Below are positions 1 through 10,042 of a DNA stretch of 64,000 nucleotides, piece after piece (the first letter of the stretch is position 1; each line of letters begins with the position of its first letter). The DNA comes from Plasmopara viticola (lineage: Eukaryota > Oomycota > Peronosporomycetes > Peronosporales > Peronosporaceae), in contig MBPM02000026.1 in NCBI GenBank assembly GCA_001695595.3, forward strand, positions 186,001-250,000, read 5' to 3'. A program made the position numbers and the translations under genes. The notes beneath the pieces are model-generated. The model was not told where the DNA came from, made no database searches, and saw nothing but the letters and a program-made list of their open reading frames with translations.

Positions 1-1095
1 AGTAATGAGATAGCAGCGGCCCCACTCACTACCAGGATGACATTGGATTGATACTTTTCGTCAACACCCCTACAGAAGCGATGTATGCAGTAATTTCTCA
101 AGCTCCAATTTTATTCTAATAGCGAACATGTTTGACAAGAATATACATTAAATTAATGTAGAGCTTATTGAGCTCCAACTCCAATTTAATTTATGCTAAT
201 TGAGCACCACCAATTTACCAAATAGTAATTAAGTACGGACAGAGTGTTATGCCAATGGAAGCACATTATTAAAATGTACGGCAAATACAAACAGTTTTTC
301 TTGTGGCACGACTCTATGCGTTTAATTCCTCTTCATCAAATTGAGCGTCGGCTGCCTACAAGCTTTCCGCGTGGACAAAGACTCACGTTCATGGATTTCT
401 TGGCACGAGACCTACAAATTCCAGGTTTTTTTGTGGTCATGGAATGGACGCAAATTATTGCAGGCATTGTTACTCTTTCCATTGTTTGAATAACGCCTGT
501 GAGTAGCCAAATTGATTGTATCGACTTGCACATATATGGGCAGATACTACTACTGATTGGTTAGGCATTCTCGCAAGAGTGGTGATTTATATTTTATACA
601 TTCATCATGGTCCGAGAAAGCGTGTGCTTAGGGTAACCCGCCGTGAAAGCATATTATCGCTCACCATTAAATTACACACGCATAATGCGCTATAGTACAG
701 ACCTAAGGAATGCACCACCTCTTGGTTCTTTACCGTCTGTCCCATTTACTTCATCCATTCATTCGCTTGTTGTATTTTTCGCAATGTATGCATGTAATGT
801 AACAACATCTGCCGCTGACGTTAAAGTACGGCCGGCGGACCGTCCTAAAATTTGGCTTGTCTATGAGAGGGTTAAGGAAAACCTTAACTGAATGCCTGAG
901 GTTTTTTGTAATTCTCCCAGCCCCCAAAGTAGGCAGTCATTTGCGCCGGAGAAGACTGAGACGACGCGAGTAGTAGTCCACAGCAACGCCTATAACCGCG
1001 AACGTGACCTCTTTTTCCTGACACATAAGACTTAAGTACAGCTTCAGTGTATTTTGGTGGCGTGGAGGTACAGAATCGATATCGACCGAAGCATA
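1..1095. other. Intergenic, AT-rich, upstream of the PDZ protein gene
   Basis: Only short open frames with no protein-like composition are visible on either strand. The first few hundred bases are AT-rich. The last part presumably holds the promoter and 5' leader of the gene starting at 1096. I see no convincing oomycete initiator element, tRNA or repeat here. Confidence 0.5.
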
Positions 1096-4038
1096 ATGGA
1101 GTACGAGGTGTTGTGGGGCGACGGCCCTCTCGGCCTGACTCTTCGTCCCGACTTGGGCGAGGATATGCCACCCGTAGTAGGACGCATTACACGCTTAGAT
1201 TCGGCCGCCGCACTAGCTAAAGTATCCGTGGGACACATGCTCGTAAGCATCAACGGTATGGACACGGCACGCCAGGGGTACGACCTCGTAGTCGAGACGC
1301 TGCAGAAGATTCCTCGCCCGGCCACTCTGCGCTTTCGTGTTCCTCGCGCTATGAATGGTACACCAAGCACATATCGCTCTCCGTCGCGTTCGTCGTCGCA
1401 CCGCAGTCGTGGATCAACGGGTACCACGTGGTCCGAGCCTGGCAGGTCTCCTTCGGTTCCTAGCAGCAGCTCTACGCGAAGACGTGAACAGTATACGGTG
1501 GTATGGACAGAGGGTCCTTTAGGTATGATTCTTCGCCCTGATGACGACGACTGCCACGTACCATGCATTCGGAAAATAACAGGGAAAGGCGCTGGCACTG
1601 GCATGGAGCGGGCGACTGTGGGAGACATTTTAGTAGCTGTGAACGGTCAAGAGACAAAGTCGCTGGGATTTCGCAGTACTATTTCTTTGCTAAAGACAAT
1701 TCGTAAACCGGCGGTGCTCAAATTTAAGCGAATGGGCCGTCGCATATCGCGCACTAAATCGACGCTCGATTCGTCTGGGGGAAGTCGCAGCGTGAGTGGA
1801 ATCCCAAGCGATGTAGGATCATATGATATTGTGTGGCGTGAGGGTGATCTTGGTCTTAAGCTGAAGCCCGGACATCGCGATGTACCAGTACTTAGCAAAC
1901 TTACAGGAAAGGGCAACGCAAGTGGGCTACAGAATGCGGAAGTGGGCGATGAACTAGTGTCTGTTAACGGCACGGCAGTCGAAGGCGAAGCCTATCAAGA
2001 CACTTTGCGCATGCTTAAACACTCACCAAAGCCGGCAGTTCTGCGTTTCCGCCCAGGTAAAAACCGTCGCGAGTCGATGATGTCGGCGGTGTCGATTTCT
2101 TCAGTGCACTCGAATCCAAGTACACAGCGCGAGGTGATCAAGGTTGCAAGCCGCCATCACGTGCCTCTGTATGACAACGACAGTGTGCCTCCCGAGGCTG
2201 TACAGCAACCAATCCCTTTGAGACGAACTGATCGCGAGCGCTCCGACCGTGACCGTGACCGCTCTGACCGTGATCGTGATCGCGATTACGACCGTGATCG
2301 CAACCGCCCTGATCGAGAGCGACAAAAACGAAGGAAACGTATTCCGTTGGACGTAGCTCGCGAATTAGTTGCAGTATCCCAAGGATCCGACTTAGACCAC
2401 GCGATTTTCGCCGGTATTCCTATTACCTCGATCGAAGAAGGCTCAAAGGAAGCTCATCTATTGCGGGTTCAGGCCAAACTTTGCATTGCAAATCAGGTGA
2501 AGACTGAGCGTCACACGCCTGCTAAGGAGGCGCTATCGCGTGCAGAGCAGGAGGCAAAAGTACTTCAGGAGGCATTGGAGAAAGTGAAGAGCCAGGCAAA
2601 GAAGTATGAAGAAATCTTAGAAATTCAGTCACGTGAACGTGTACTGGCGCTGGCAGTGCGGCACAAGCCTGAAGAAGTGGTTCAACGTCAGAACAATGTG
2701 ATAAGTGAGTTATCTGGAGTGATTTCGGGATTTAAATGTGACTCGTATGCCGATGTGGATATCGTACCGCCTGTGATTGAAGATAATGACCAAGTGCAAA
2801 AGATCATGGACGACTTGCAGACTGTTATGAGCATACCGGTGGTTGTCCCGACAGTAAAGTTCTGTGCTGAGTGCGGTGCTACCGAGAACGAGTCGAAACT
2901 AGATATGGATGAAGATGGTGAGGTCTATTGTAAGGACTGCTGGGACAAGTTTTTGAATGTTTCTGGAGCTAGCCCAGCTGCAGCACCCAGCGTTTTGGTA
3001 CAAGACTCACCTGCGCCTGTTGCACTGGAAACGGAAGAAAATGTATCCCCTGCTAGTCCTACAAATTGCATTCCGATTGATAGCCGTGAGGTAGAAGAAC
3101 AAAAGGCTCGCGTGGAAGCGGAGCGTAAGCTGATCGAGATTGAGGAGCTTCGTCGCTCCGGATCAATGATGCCCGAGAGGCCGATCAAGAGCAACTCAGA
3201 TCGGTCTCGGCGCGAACGTCGTGGTCTTGAAGAGCTTGCGCAAGCACTTCTTGAAGAAGAAGAGCGTGCTCGTGCGGAGGGAAATTTCGGGCTGGCCAAG
3301 AAGCTGAGCGCACAACGTGCCCGTACAATGGCTGAGACATCTGGAGAGTCCTCAAAGTCAAGCACGGTTCCGCATTCATCGGTTGATAGTTTGACAGTGG
3401 ATCAGGAGTCAGAGCTTACGAACGCATTTGATGACTCTACTTTGCCAAATTCGTCATTACCTGTGAATGAAACGCCTCTGGGTACCGTCTCGGTCTCCCC
3501 TCCTCCAGTTCCTGTGTCAGGGTCGCCGATCAGTTCATCTGAACTATCCCCCGTCGCTGACCACGATTGCGAACTCGCAGCGGCTGATGCAACGGCAGCA
3601 GTTGCAGTAGCTGCAGATACAACGGATACACCTAGCTCACCATCTAAGACTGCGGAAGCAACATCGTCATCGGGTGGCAATGATTATGCAGACGTCAATT
3701 CAGACGAGGAAGCTGAAGACCATATGCATTTGCACGACGAAGAGGATGTGCTGCGTGAGGTGGAAGAAAAAAACTTTGCCTTAGCGCGACAATTAGATGA
3801 GGCTCATAGTGTTATTGAACGTGCGCGAATGTCGATCAGTATGTCTGGGGATGAAGACGAAGACGAGGTGGACGACGGTTTGAGCGAAGAACAGATAAGT
3901 TTATTCAAGAAACTTACGAATCAGGCAGAGGAGCGAATGTCTATGGTAGACCGCTTGCATCCGCAGGATGACTCGGACTCGGATTCGGGCTCGAATTCTG
4001 AGGAGGAAGAAGAGGAGGACGAAGGCGTGTGGATCTAA
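1096..4038 (+). CDS. Three-PDZ, zinc-binding, coiled-coil scaffold-like protein
   Basis: Single-exon gene of 980 residues. The open frame extends 14 codons upstream, but only through a TTG; the first ATG is at 1096, directly before PDZ domain 1 (MEYEVLWGDGPLGL). Three PDZ-like domains follow at about residues 2-80, 131-212 and 241-320. Each begins [YQ]xxxW or DIVW, then a G-x-LG-[LM]-x-L[RK]P carboxylate-loop-like motif, then a VGxxLVxxNG segment. An Arg/Asp-alternating low-complexity stretch lies near residues 377-415. Next come a coiled coil, a Cys cluster near residues 588-620 (CxxC then CxxC, LIM/zinc-ribbon-like), another Glu/Arg-rich coiled coil and a strongly acidic C-terminus. PDZ domains bind C-terminal peptides, so a cytoplasmic scaffold role is a family-level inference; no partner can be named. 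The gene sits head-to-tail with the CLPTM1-family gene about 360 bp downstream. Confidence 0.85.
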   Translation: MEYEVLWGDGPLGLTLRPDLGEDMPPVVGRITRLDSAAALAKVSVGHMLVSINGMDTARQGYDLVVETLQKIPRPATLRFRVPRAMNGTPSTYRSPSRSSSHRSRGSTGTTWSEPGRSPSVPSSSSTRRREQYTVVWTEGPLGMILRPDDDDCHVPCIRKITGKGAGTGMERATVGDILVAVNGQETKSLGFRSTISLLKTIRKPAVLKFKRMGRRISRTKSTLDSSGGSRSVSGIPSDVGSYDIVWREGDLGLKLKPGHRDVPVLSKLTGKGNASGLQNAEVGDELVSVNGTAVEGEAYQDTLRMLKHSPKPAVLRFRPGKNRRESMMSAVSISSVHSNPSTQREVIKVASRHHVPLYDNDSVPPEAVQQPIPLRRTDRERSDRDRDRSDRDRDRDYDRDRNRPDRERQKRRKRIPLDVARELVAVSQGSDLDHAIFAGIPITSIEEGSKEAHLLRVQAKLCIANQVKTERHTPAKEALSRAEQEAKVLQEALEKVKSQAKKYEEILEIQSRERVLALAVRHKPEEVVQRQNNVISELSGVISGFKCDSYADVDIVPPVIEDNDQVQKIMDDLQTVMSIPVVVPTVKFCAECGATENESKLDMDEDGEVYCKDCWDKFLNVSGASPAAAPSVLVQDSPAPVALETEENVSPASPTNCIPIDSREVEEQKARVEAERKLIEIEELRRSGSMMPERPIKSNSDRSRRERRGLEELAQALLEEEERARAEGNFGLAKKLSAQRARTMAETSGESSKSSTVPHSSVDSLTVDQESELTNAFDDSTLPNSSLPVNETPLGTVSVSPPPVPVSGSPISSSELSPVADHDCELAAADATAAVAVAADTTDTPSSPSKTAEATSSSGGNDYADVNSDEEAEDHMHLHDEEDVLREVEEKNFALARQLDEAHSVIERARMSISMSGDEDEDEVDDGLSEEQISLFKKLTNQAEERMSMVDRLHPQDDSDSDSGSNSEEEEEEDEGVWI

Positions 4039-4396
4039 TCTCATCAAGTTGTAGCAGTTAAAGTAACTGCGGAAATCCATATGGAACTGTTGGCTGACAG
4101 ACGGGCAGGCAGATTGGTGACTGTGCAGGGTTTGTACAAACAAGCGAGCGAGCAGCCACCCCTCAAATTTTAGATTTTGCGGCTTTGCACTGCTGTCTTG
4201 GAAGCAGCAGTGGATGGACTAGGGATCCGCATTGCACTGTTTGCCGTAGTGTTTAATGCCTAGTATGTGAGTAGAGATAGCCTTCCGCGTTTGCAACATG
4301 ACCTTACTTTTTTGTATCGTCTTGCCAATTATGAGTTTTATGTCTCTCGCAATTGGTTTAAATGGTGTCTGATGTTGATTTCTCTCATTTGACGAG

Positions 4397-6367
4397 ATGA
4401 CCGCCCCTGCAATTGATGGCACCGTGGCACCAGCGCAGCAGAGCTTCATGGACCGCGTGTGGCCAGTGCTGCGCATGTTTTTCATCTACTACGCCATCAC
4501 GTCTACCATAAATATATTCTTGCCGCAACCACAAAGCCAGTCTCAATCTACTGTCCAAGACGTAGTCTCTCAGAATGCGGACAACTCAAATAGTGGCCTT
4601 CACTCACCAACACAGCAGCAACTTTTCCGCAACTCATTCCAACTTGGTGCTCCAATCAATCTCAGAGTGTATGTAACTCCGGAGGAAAACTTTTCATTTG
4701 CTGACGCTGCGGACGCCATCGCCGTGGAGAAGGAGCAAGAGGCGCTGCGCTGGTTTGAGGATGCACTTACGTATGACAGCACACCCAACCCCGAGCTTGA
4801 AGACGGTGTGTGGGTTCGCAAGCTAAATGTTTCTGTGGACGATTATCTGCTTTCTAATGGCTCGCTGTACGCGCACATATTTGTGACCAAGGATGGTTGC
4901 TCACCCAACCCGACGGACAGCGCATACGATGCTATGTGCTCGATATACCGCTCAGTGGCACTGACCGTTTTCCGCCCACCGCCTATAGTTGTGGAGAAGC
5001 GCAACTTGCTAGAAATGCGCTCGGCCAAACATGATCAAAAAGAGGGTGCTGTACAGCCTGCCAATGCTGACTTGGACTTATATATTTCGATGTGGAAACC
5101 TTCGTTCTACATCAACTTGGTGCTGGACCAGACAACTTATTCGACCAGACAGCCACCGCCACCTTTTATGTCGACTGAGATGAATCTTGATAAGATAGCA
5201 GGACTGTACTCCCCCATTCTCTTTATCAACGAGTTCTGGCTTCTAGAGGATCATCTGCTTCCAGTCAACGACACACTCACGACCTTGCCACTCGAGCTCT
5301 CATTCTATACACTGCCATTGTACAAGTACGCGCTGTACACACAGATGGATCAAAATTTTCGCAACCAAGAATTGACAGGTGCTTCCTCCAGACGTGATAC
5401 GGACAATTTGAAAAGTATGTTTATTGAAACGAATCCGTACCTGCTAGCAGTGACAATGGTCGTGTCTCTGTTGCATTCCCTTTTTGATTTCTTGGCGTTT
5501 AAGAACGATGTGAGCTTTTGGAAAAACCAAAAGTCGTTTGCAGGCTTGTCCCTTCGTACCATTGTGCTCAACACGTTCTTCCAGTTTGTTATTTTTTTGT
5601 ACCTTATGGATAATGACACGTCGTGGCTGATACTGATCCAGTCAGGCATTGGTCTGGTCATTGAATTATGGAAAATAAAGAAAGCTGTTGTTTTTTCACG
5701 TGATACAAACAACAGACTCGTTCTATCTGGCGCGGGAAATTACGAGGAGTCACCGACAGCGGAACATGATCGTGTGGCTGTGGCTCACTTATCATACATC
5801 TTATACCCACTGATCATCGGACAGGCTGCGTATACGCTCGTGTATGGAGTGCACAAGAGTTGGTATTCGTGGGTTATCTCGAGCCTGACGAGCTTTGTTT
5901 ACGCGTTTGGCTTCATTATGATGACACCTCAGTTGTATATCAATTACAAGCTTAAGTCTGTGGCGCATTTGCCGTGGCGTGCGATGGTGTACAAGTCCTT
6001 GAACACATTTATCGACGATCTCTTTGCCTTTGTTATCAAAATGCCTTGGATGCACCGTCTAAGTTGCTTTCGTGACGACCTCATCTTTTTCATCTACTTG
6101 TACCAGCGTTGGAAATATCCGGTGGATGCGAAGCGAACAAATGAGTTTGGTCAGGGTCCGATCAAGGATACGGAGGCGTCTAATGCCATTAAATGTGCTA
6201 AAGTGTTAACTGAAGTTAATCCAAAATTGGACTTGAAAGCGTTAGCTGCTGGCGTTGACGCCACGGAAGAAATTCTGCCACTGGCGTCTTCTCCGTCGTC
6301 GATTAAGTGTAGGGTGCCCAAATGTTCGACCGTATGTGAGAATGAGACGAAATACACGGAAGAATAA
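4397..6367 (+). CDS. CLPTM1-family transmembrane protein
   Basis: Intact single-exon gene of 656 residues, the usual size for cleft lip and palate transmembrane protein 1 homologues. A hydrophobic segment near residues 24-45 is followed by a long lumenal domain. A cluster of about five membrane helices fills roughly residues 350-560. Family hallmarks are visible: LFDFLAFKNDVSFWKN, the LSYILYPLIIGQAAY segment, FGFIMMTPQLYINYKLKSVA and FIDDLFAFVIKMPWMHR-FRDD. In animals CLPTM1 and CLPTM1L act in the ER/Golgi (GABA-A receptor trafficking and glucosamine-phosphatidylinositol scrambling respectively); an ER role here is inference from family. The start ATG at 4397 fits; a CTCATTT element about 10 bp upstream weakly resembles an oomycete initiator. 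Confidence 0.92.
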   Translation: MTAPAIDGTVAPAQQSFMDRVWPVLRMFFIYYAITSTINIFLPQPQSQSQSTVQDVVSQNADNSNSGLHSPTQQQLFRNSFQLGAPINLRVYVTPEENFSFADAADAIAVEKEQEALRWFEDALTYDSTPNPELEDGVWVRKLNVSVDDYLLSNGSLYAHIFVTKDGCSPNPTDSAYDAMCSIYRSVALTVFRPPPIVVEKRNLLEMRSAKHDQKEGAVQPANADLDLYISMWKPSFYINLVLDQTTYSTRQPPPPFMSTEMNLDKIAGLYSPILFINEFWLLEDHLLPVNDTLTTLPLELSFYTLPLYKYALYTQMDQNFRNQELTGASSRRDTDNLKSMFIETNPYLLAVTMVVSLLHSLFDFLAFKNDVSFWKNQKSFAGLSLRTIVLNTFFQFVIFLYLMDNDTSWLILIQSGIGLVIELWKIKKAVVFSRDTNNRLVLSGAGNYEESPTAEHDRVAVAHLSYILYPLIIGQAAYTLVYGVHKSWYSWVISSLTSFVYAFGFIMMTPQLYINYKLKSVAHLPWRAMVYKSLNTFIDDLFAFVIKMPWMHRLSCFRDDLIFFIYLYQRWKYPVDAKRTNEFGQGPIKDTEASNAIKCAKVLTEVNPKLDLKALAAGVDATEEILPLASSPSSIKCRVPKCSTVCENETKYTEE

Positions 6368-6601
6368 AACTAAGTTCTTGCAGCGCGATCGGTAGATAAA
6401 GAGCTGCCTGTGGTGCCTCGGTGCTGCGGTCAAAAACAAAAGTTTAAAATCCTTGATAATGTATGTTATTGCTGGGTTTTGCAACTAATCTGGTGCGTAG
6501 ACTACGTTCTTGTATTACGAAAACAGCGCACTGAAGAGTCGGAGTGACTGCTCAAGAGATTTTCAAAAGCAGGAGACACTGGGATAAAAGCGTCCGGAGA
6601 A

Positions 6602-7976
6602 ATGGACCATTTGTCAGGGTTCACTACGGGACAGGCACTTGATGATGATGCCGAAGTTGACATCTCGCGTCTTTCAATTGGCGACCGTGAAGCCATCATG
6701 GCGCGTGTGACGCCCGATGACAGCGTTCCTTCCGATGCATTTGCACTAGCACAGAACGAAATTCGCCGTGAGGTACTGATTTGAATATGTGGTGACCACA
6801 ATGTTAGTCACTTAAGTTTTGCGTTTCCAGATGATTGATCGAGGTATCCAGCCAAAGGGATTTTACAACGATGACGCAGCGCGACTGCAGAAAGAATTTG
6901 ATCGAGAGCATGTGTCTGACAAAGAATTTCGTGTGCAGCAGAAGATTCAACTCGCCGCTAGGGTATATCTGCGTGAAACTGTCGATCAACGCAGATTGGA
7001 GCACGAGAAGGAAGTACGGGAAGAAGTTGAAGAAATTGCAAAAAACCCGCAGCTTGAGGTGTGGCTTAGTCTCGCCAAAGCTGATGAGACTTCAAAGCAT
7101 GCTGACCTACGTGTAAACAGTGTTGGAGCGCGAGCACTTTGCAAGACGCTGGCATACACGCACTCATTACGATCACTTAATTTGAGCCGAAATGCCCTCG
7201 ACGATGCGACAGGCAAGTGGTTGGCATTACTTATAAAACGCAACACGCCTCTTCGTCGCTTAGAGCTCGAGAGCAACTGTCTAGGTCCTCTAGCTGCTAG
7301 GAATTTGGCTGAAGCTTTGAGTATCAATCATTGCCTCGAGTATCTGAATCTGGAAAGCAACCCCTTGACAAACGAAGAGCGAGACTTCACCGGCGTGGCG
7401 GCGCTAGGTAAAATGCTTGGCAAGAACAATACGCTGCGTACGTTAAATCTTTGGCGAACACGACTTGGAGGAGAGGGGGGCAAGCAATTAGCACTGGGGC
7501 TTGCACGCAACAGTACTCTAGTGTGTTTAGATGTGGGAAACAACCGTATTGCCACGTCGGATGCCGTCTCACTTGATGTACAGCTCAAGAAAAATCGAAT
7601 ATTGTTCGAAGAGCAGCAGTTGCAGCAGCTCAATGTCCGAGAGGCGCAGTGGAAAGCAGCGAATAAGGAGCGCGAGCGGCGGGACAAAGAAGTTAAAAGA
7701 CAGGAGGATGTATGATTTTAAAGTTCGCTGTTGGGAAGGGTTTGATTCTAAGAATGAGTTTGGTTTTGTGCGCAGGAAGAATGGATGGAGAAGCGGAAGC
7801 TGGAGCGTGAGAATGATCGTGCACTGTTTGAAGAACAACGGCAACGAAATCTCAAGATGGAAGAAGATCGACTTCGGCAGATTGCAGCTCGAAAGGCTGT
7901 CGAGTTTGCGGCTAAAGTCGAGATGGAAAAGAAAAAGAAGAAAAAAAAAGGTGGGGGCAAGAAAAAGAAGAAATAG
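6602..7976 (+). CDS. RNase-inhibitor-type leucine-rich repeat protein, three exons
   Basis: I join three exons: 6602-6772, 6831-7709 and 7776-7976, giving 416 residues. Both introns are GT-AG and phase 0: 58 nt (GTACTG...TTTCCAG) and 66 nt (GTATGA...GCGCAG). Each exon end keeps the frame, and the retained introns would terminate translation, which supports the model. Exon 1 encodes an acidic N-terminus. Exon 2 carries a charged helix and then four or five ribonuclease-inhibitor-like LRRs (LRSLNLSRNAL, LRRLELESNCLG, LEYLNLESNPLT, LRTLNLWRTRLG, LVCLDVGNNRI). The C-terminus is a long charged helix ending in a lysine-rich tail from exon 3. The LRR part is a protein-interaction surface; the lysine tail could bind nucleic acid, tubulin or acidic partners. 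I do not recognise the orthologue. Confidence 0.85.
6773..6830 (+). other. Intron 1 of the LRR gene
   Basis: 58-nt GT-AG intron. Donor GAG|GTACTG, acceptor TTTCCAG|ATG, with a CACTTAAG branch-point-like sequence about 20 nt before the acceptor. It contains an in-frame stop and its removal joins two conserved-looking frames. Confidence 0.8.
7710..7775 (+). other. Intron 2 of the LRR gene
   Basis: 66-nt GT-AG intron. Donor GAT|GTATGA, acceptor GTGCGCAG|GAAGAA. Retention gives an immediate stop (GTA TGA); removal continues the charged helix into the lysine-rich tail. Confidence 0.8.
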
Positions 7977-8267
7977 CTTCGCAAAATACCAATTAAACGC
8001 ATGAGGCAAGTTCAGATCACGCCTTCTTGGTGCAGTTTCGAGCAACCTCTCGCCTTTTTAACAATTTCATTCCGCTTAGAATTCTTGTTTCGGCGCTTCG
8101 CCCTGTTTGCTGTCTTTCTAGTTTGTTTAATTTGCTTTTTTGAATGGTCCATACGCCATCGCGTCTCTCATCGCAGCCTGTATTCGTATGACTCCTAACA
8201 ATTATACTTACATGGAACAGTTCTGCACGAGCTAGTGTTTGTCAATACAATAAAGTGTATCGCAAAA

Positions 8268-8706
8268 TTAAAGTTGAGCCAACATCTTAATACCTTCATC
8301 AAAGCGCCCCATAATATGACGCACTTTCATCGTGTGCTTGTGTCCAATATTGTTCACCTATTCACAGATTCGGTTTGCATAGTATTGTTAACAGTCTAAT
8401 ATACAAAGTTTAGACAGCGTTGACATCACATGCTCTTCCCGATCACACGCATTATATGTTGGGCTTTCAAAAGTAGCGCGCTTAGTGCAATAAAAGGAAA
8501 TTTTTAGTCTGGCATGTTGAGAATAGGTGACTTCACCGCCTAAGATGCCAACCATCCTTAATCTTATAAATGGTTAGCGTTCGATCCCAAAGACTTTTTG
8601 CAAAGCTCTCGGCTTGCTCAAGGCTGGTAGACAATGTTAAATCCGCAACAATTTCCAGCTGCTTCAGGCCTGCGTCAACTGTGACATTGCTGGAGACACC
8701 GAGTTC
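8268..8706 (-). pseudogene. Possible decayed 3' end of a minus-strand gene, unrecognised
   Basis: Two protein-like frames lie on the minus strand. One (8706 down to 8533) reads ELGVSSNVTVDAGLKQLEIV then ...SFAKSLWDRTLTIYKIKDGW. The other (about 8357 down to 8268) reads VNNIGHKHTMKVRHIMGRFD and ends MLAQL-stop, preceded by an acceptor-like TAG. The amino-acid composition is balanced, unlike random sequence, but I cannot join the two segments in frame with a good donor, and a stop lies directly upstream of the first. It may be the last exons of a gene or a remnant of one. The family is not recognised. Confidence 0.35.
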
Positions 8707-9284
8707 TCAGCAAGCCCCATGCTGTGCGATCCTCTTGCCGCGCGTAAGGTGGGGCTATAGGCTAAGTGTTAAACCTGTTTACCTGAAGCTAAAGTTGCAT
8801 AACGACAAGTTTTGCAGAGCTAATGTAAAGTTTTGTATGGCAACAGATATTAGCGTGGTCTGTTGTTGCCGCCGTCTTCCTTCAGTTTTTCGTCTTTTCG
8901 AAAGCAAAAGGCCATCAACTTAACGTCGATAAAAATAAGAGAGAAAATCAATTAATTTTCCTGATGTTACAAAGCTTTTTGAACCTTGTTCTAATAGTCC
9001 TTTGACATTATTGGGTCCGGATTTGACGCAAGCAATTCTGAGCTGTCGCTTTGAACATCTGTAATCGATGAGGCATGCGCCTCCTCCACGACGAAAAAAA
9101 GAAAGGAGTATGAGCTCTACTGTTGACTTCCGTATTATTATTATAGATGTTCTCCATCTTGACATGGCTTTGGTTCATCGTCTCGCTATTAAGCAAGCTC
9201 ACACAGCACCTTACTCAAAATAGGCGTGCAGGAAGATAGAGGCTATTCCTGATGTATCGTGAAAGCTGAAGTTTTCCGCAGAAG
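8707..9284. other. Intergenic, no feature seen
   Basis: Between the minus-strand remnant and the gypsy element. Short open frames only; nothing I can name. Confidence 0.4.
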
Positions 9285-9289
9285 AGCGC

Positions 9290-9693
9290 TGTAAGGATGG
9301 GATGGCTGTGTCCTACGGCACGCCATCACCATCCCAGTGTCGCACTGCCAAATGCTTGGCAGGGAACGATGCAAGTACATATGGTGGTACTTGCATCCAA
9401 TAAAAATAACAAAAACAAAACATTTGCCTAGTTTATATTCAAAAACGAAATTTTCGTATTGGGTGTGTCCTTCGTGGACTCAGTTGAATTTCTCACATTC
9501 AACTTGAAGAAAGAAAAGAAAAAAAATAGGAAGAGGAAGCAGTTGCATTTCATTTCATTTTAGTTCTCACTTTTAAATTTACTCTTCAATACACAAGCTT
9601 CCTCTTCCAGCCTTCGTCTCTACTCCGTCCTACGTCTGTCCTACCCTCGTCCTACCTATCGTCCGACGCCATAACTTGTGCCAAACCATTACA
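9290..9693 (+). repeat. 5' LTR of gypsy copy 1
   Basis: 404 bp, TG...CA ends. It contains a palindromic segment around TGCAAGTACATATGGTGGTA and an AATAAAAATAAC stretch, then a run of short CCTACC/GTCC-type microrepeats near its end. Compared with the 3' LTR it has about 46 bp extra (an AG-rich stretch near 9498-9543) and lacks about 10 bp of the microrepeat, so the two LTRs have diverged by indels since insertion. Confidence 0.92.
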
Positions 9694-9695
9694 TC

Positions 9696-9703
9696 TGGTA
9701 GCA
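9696..9703 (+). other. Primer binding site, initiator tRNA-Met type
   Basis: TGGTAGCA two bases after the 5' LTR. It is complementary to the 3' end (TGCTACCA) of eukaryotic initiator tRNA-Met. The complementarity covers only 8 bases here, and the same 8 are present in copy 2. Confidence 0.6.
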
Positions 9704-10042
9704 CTTGTTGGTCCAAGTTTTTTGGGAACTTTAGACCGAGCCACTGGGCGGGAGGTCTTAGTTTCTACTGGTATATTCACTGGGTGCTATAAGCGGAAGG
9801 TGTTTTGCCAGAGGGTTGTCTTGGGTTGCCTAAATCTCTTTGAGAATTGTAACTGGTTGTTACGGTTGCTCGGTTGTTGTGACATCACATTGGAAGCTCC
9901 ATCTTTTGGGTCTGTGAAATTGTGCTTTTTAAGCCTGTTCCGCCACTAGAACTGCGGAGGATAACTTTCCTTTAGTCGCTAATACCTTAGCTTGATCCGT
10001 TTCCGTTGTTGCGATTCATATTCTTGAGTCTTTTTTTTGTGA

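Noticed and set aside
1044..1628. Long minus-strand frame over the PDZ gene
   Set aside because: Arg/Ser/Pro-rich shadow of the plus-strand PDZ coding sequence.
8570..8923. 117-codon plus-strand frame
   Set aside because: Cys/Ser/Arg-rich composition typical of an antisense frame; the minus strand at the same place looks more protein-like.
9722..9949. 75-codon frame in the gypsy leader
   Set aside because: Starts with a non-ATG codon, Cys/Leu-rich and not matched to any gag domain; it is leader sequence between the primer site and the small ORF.
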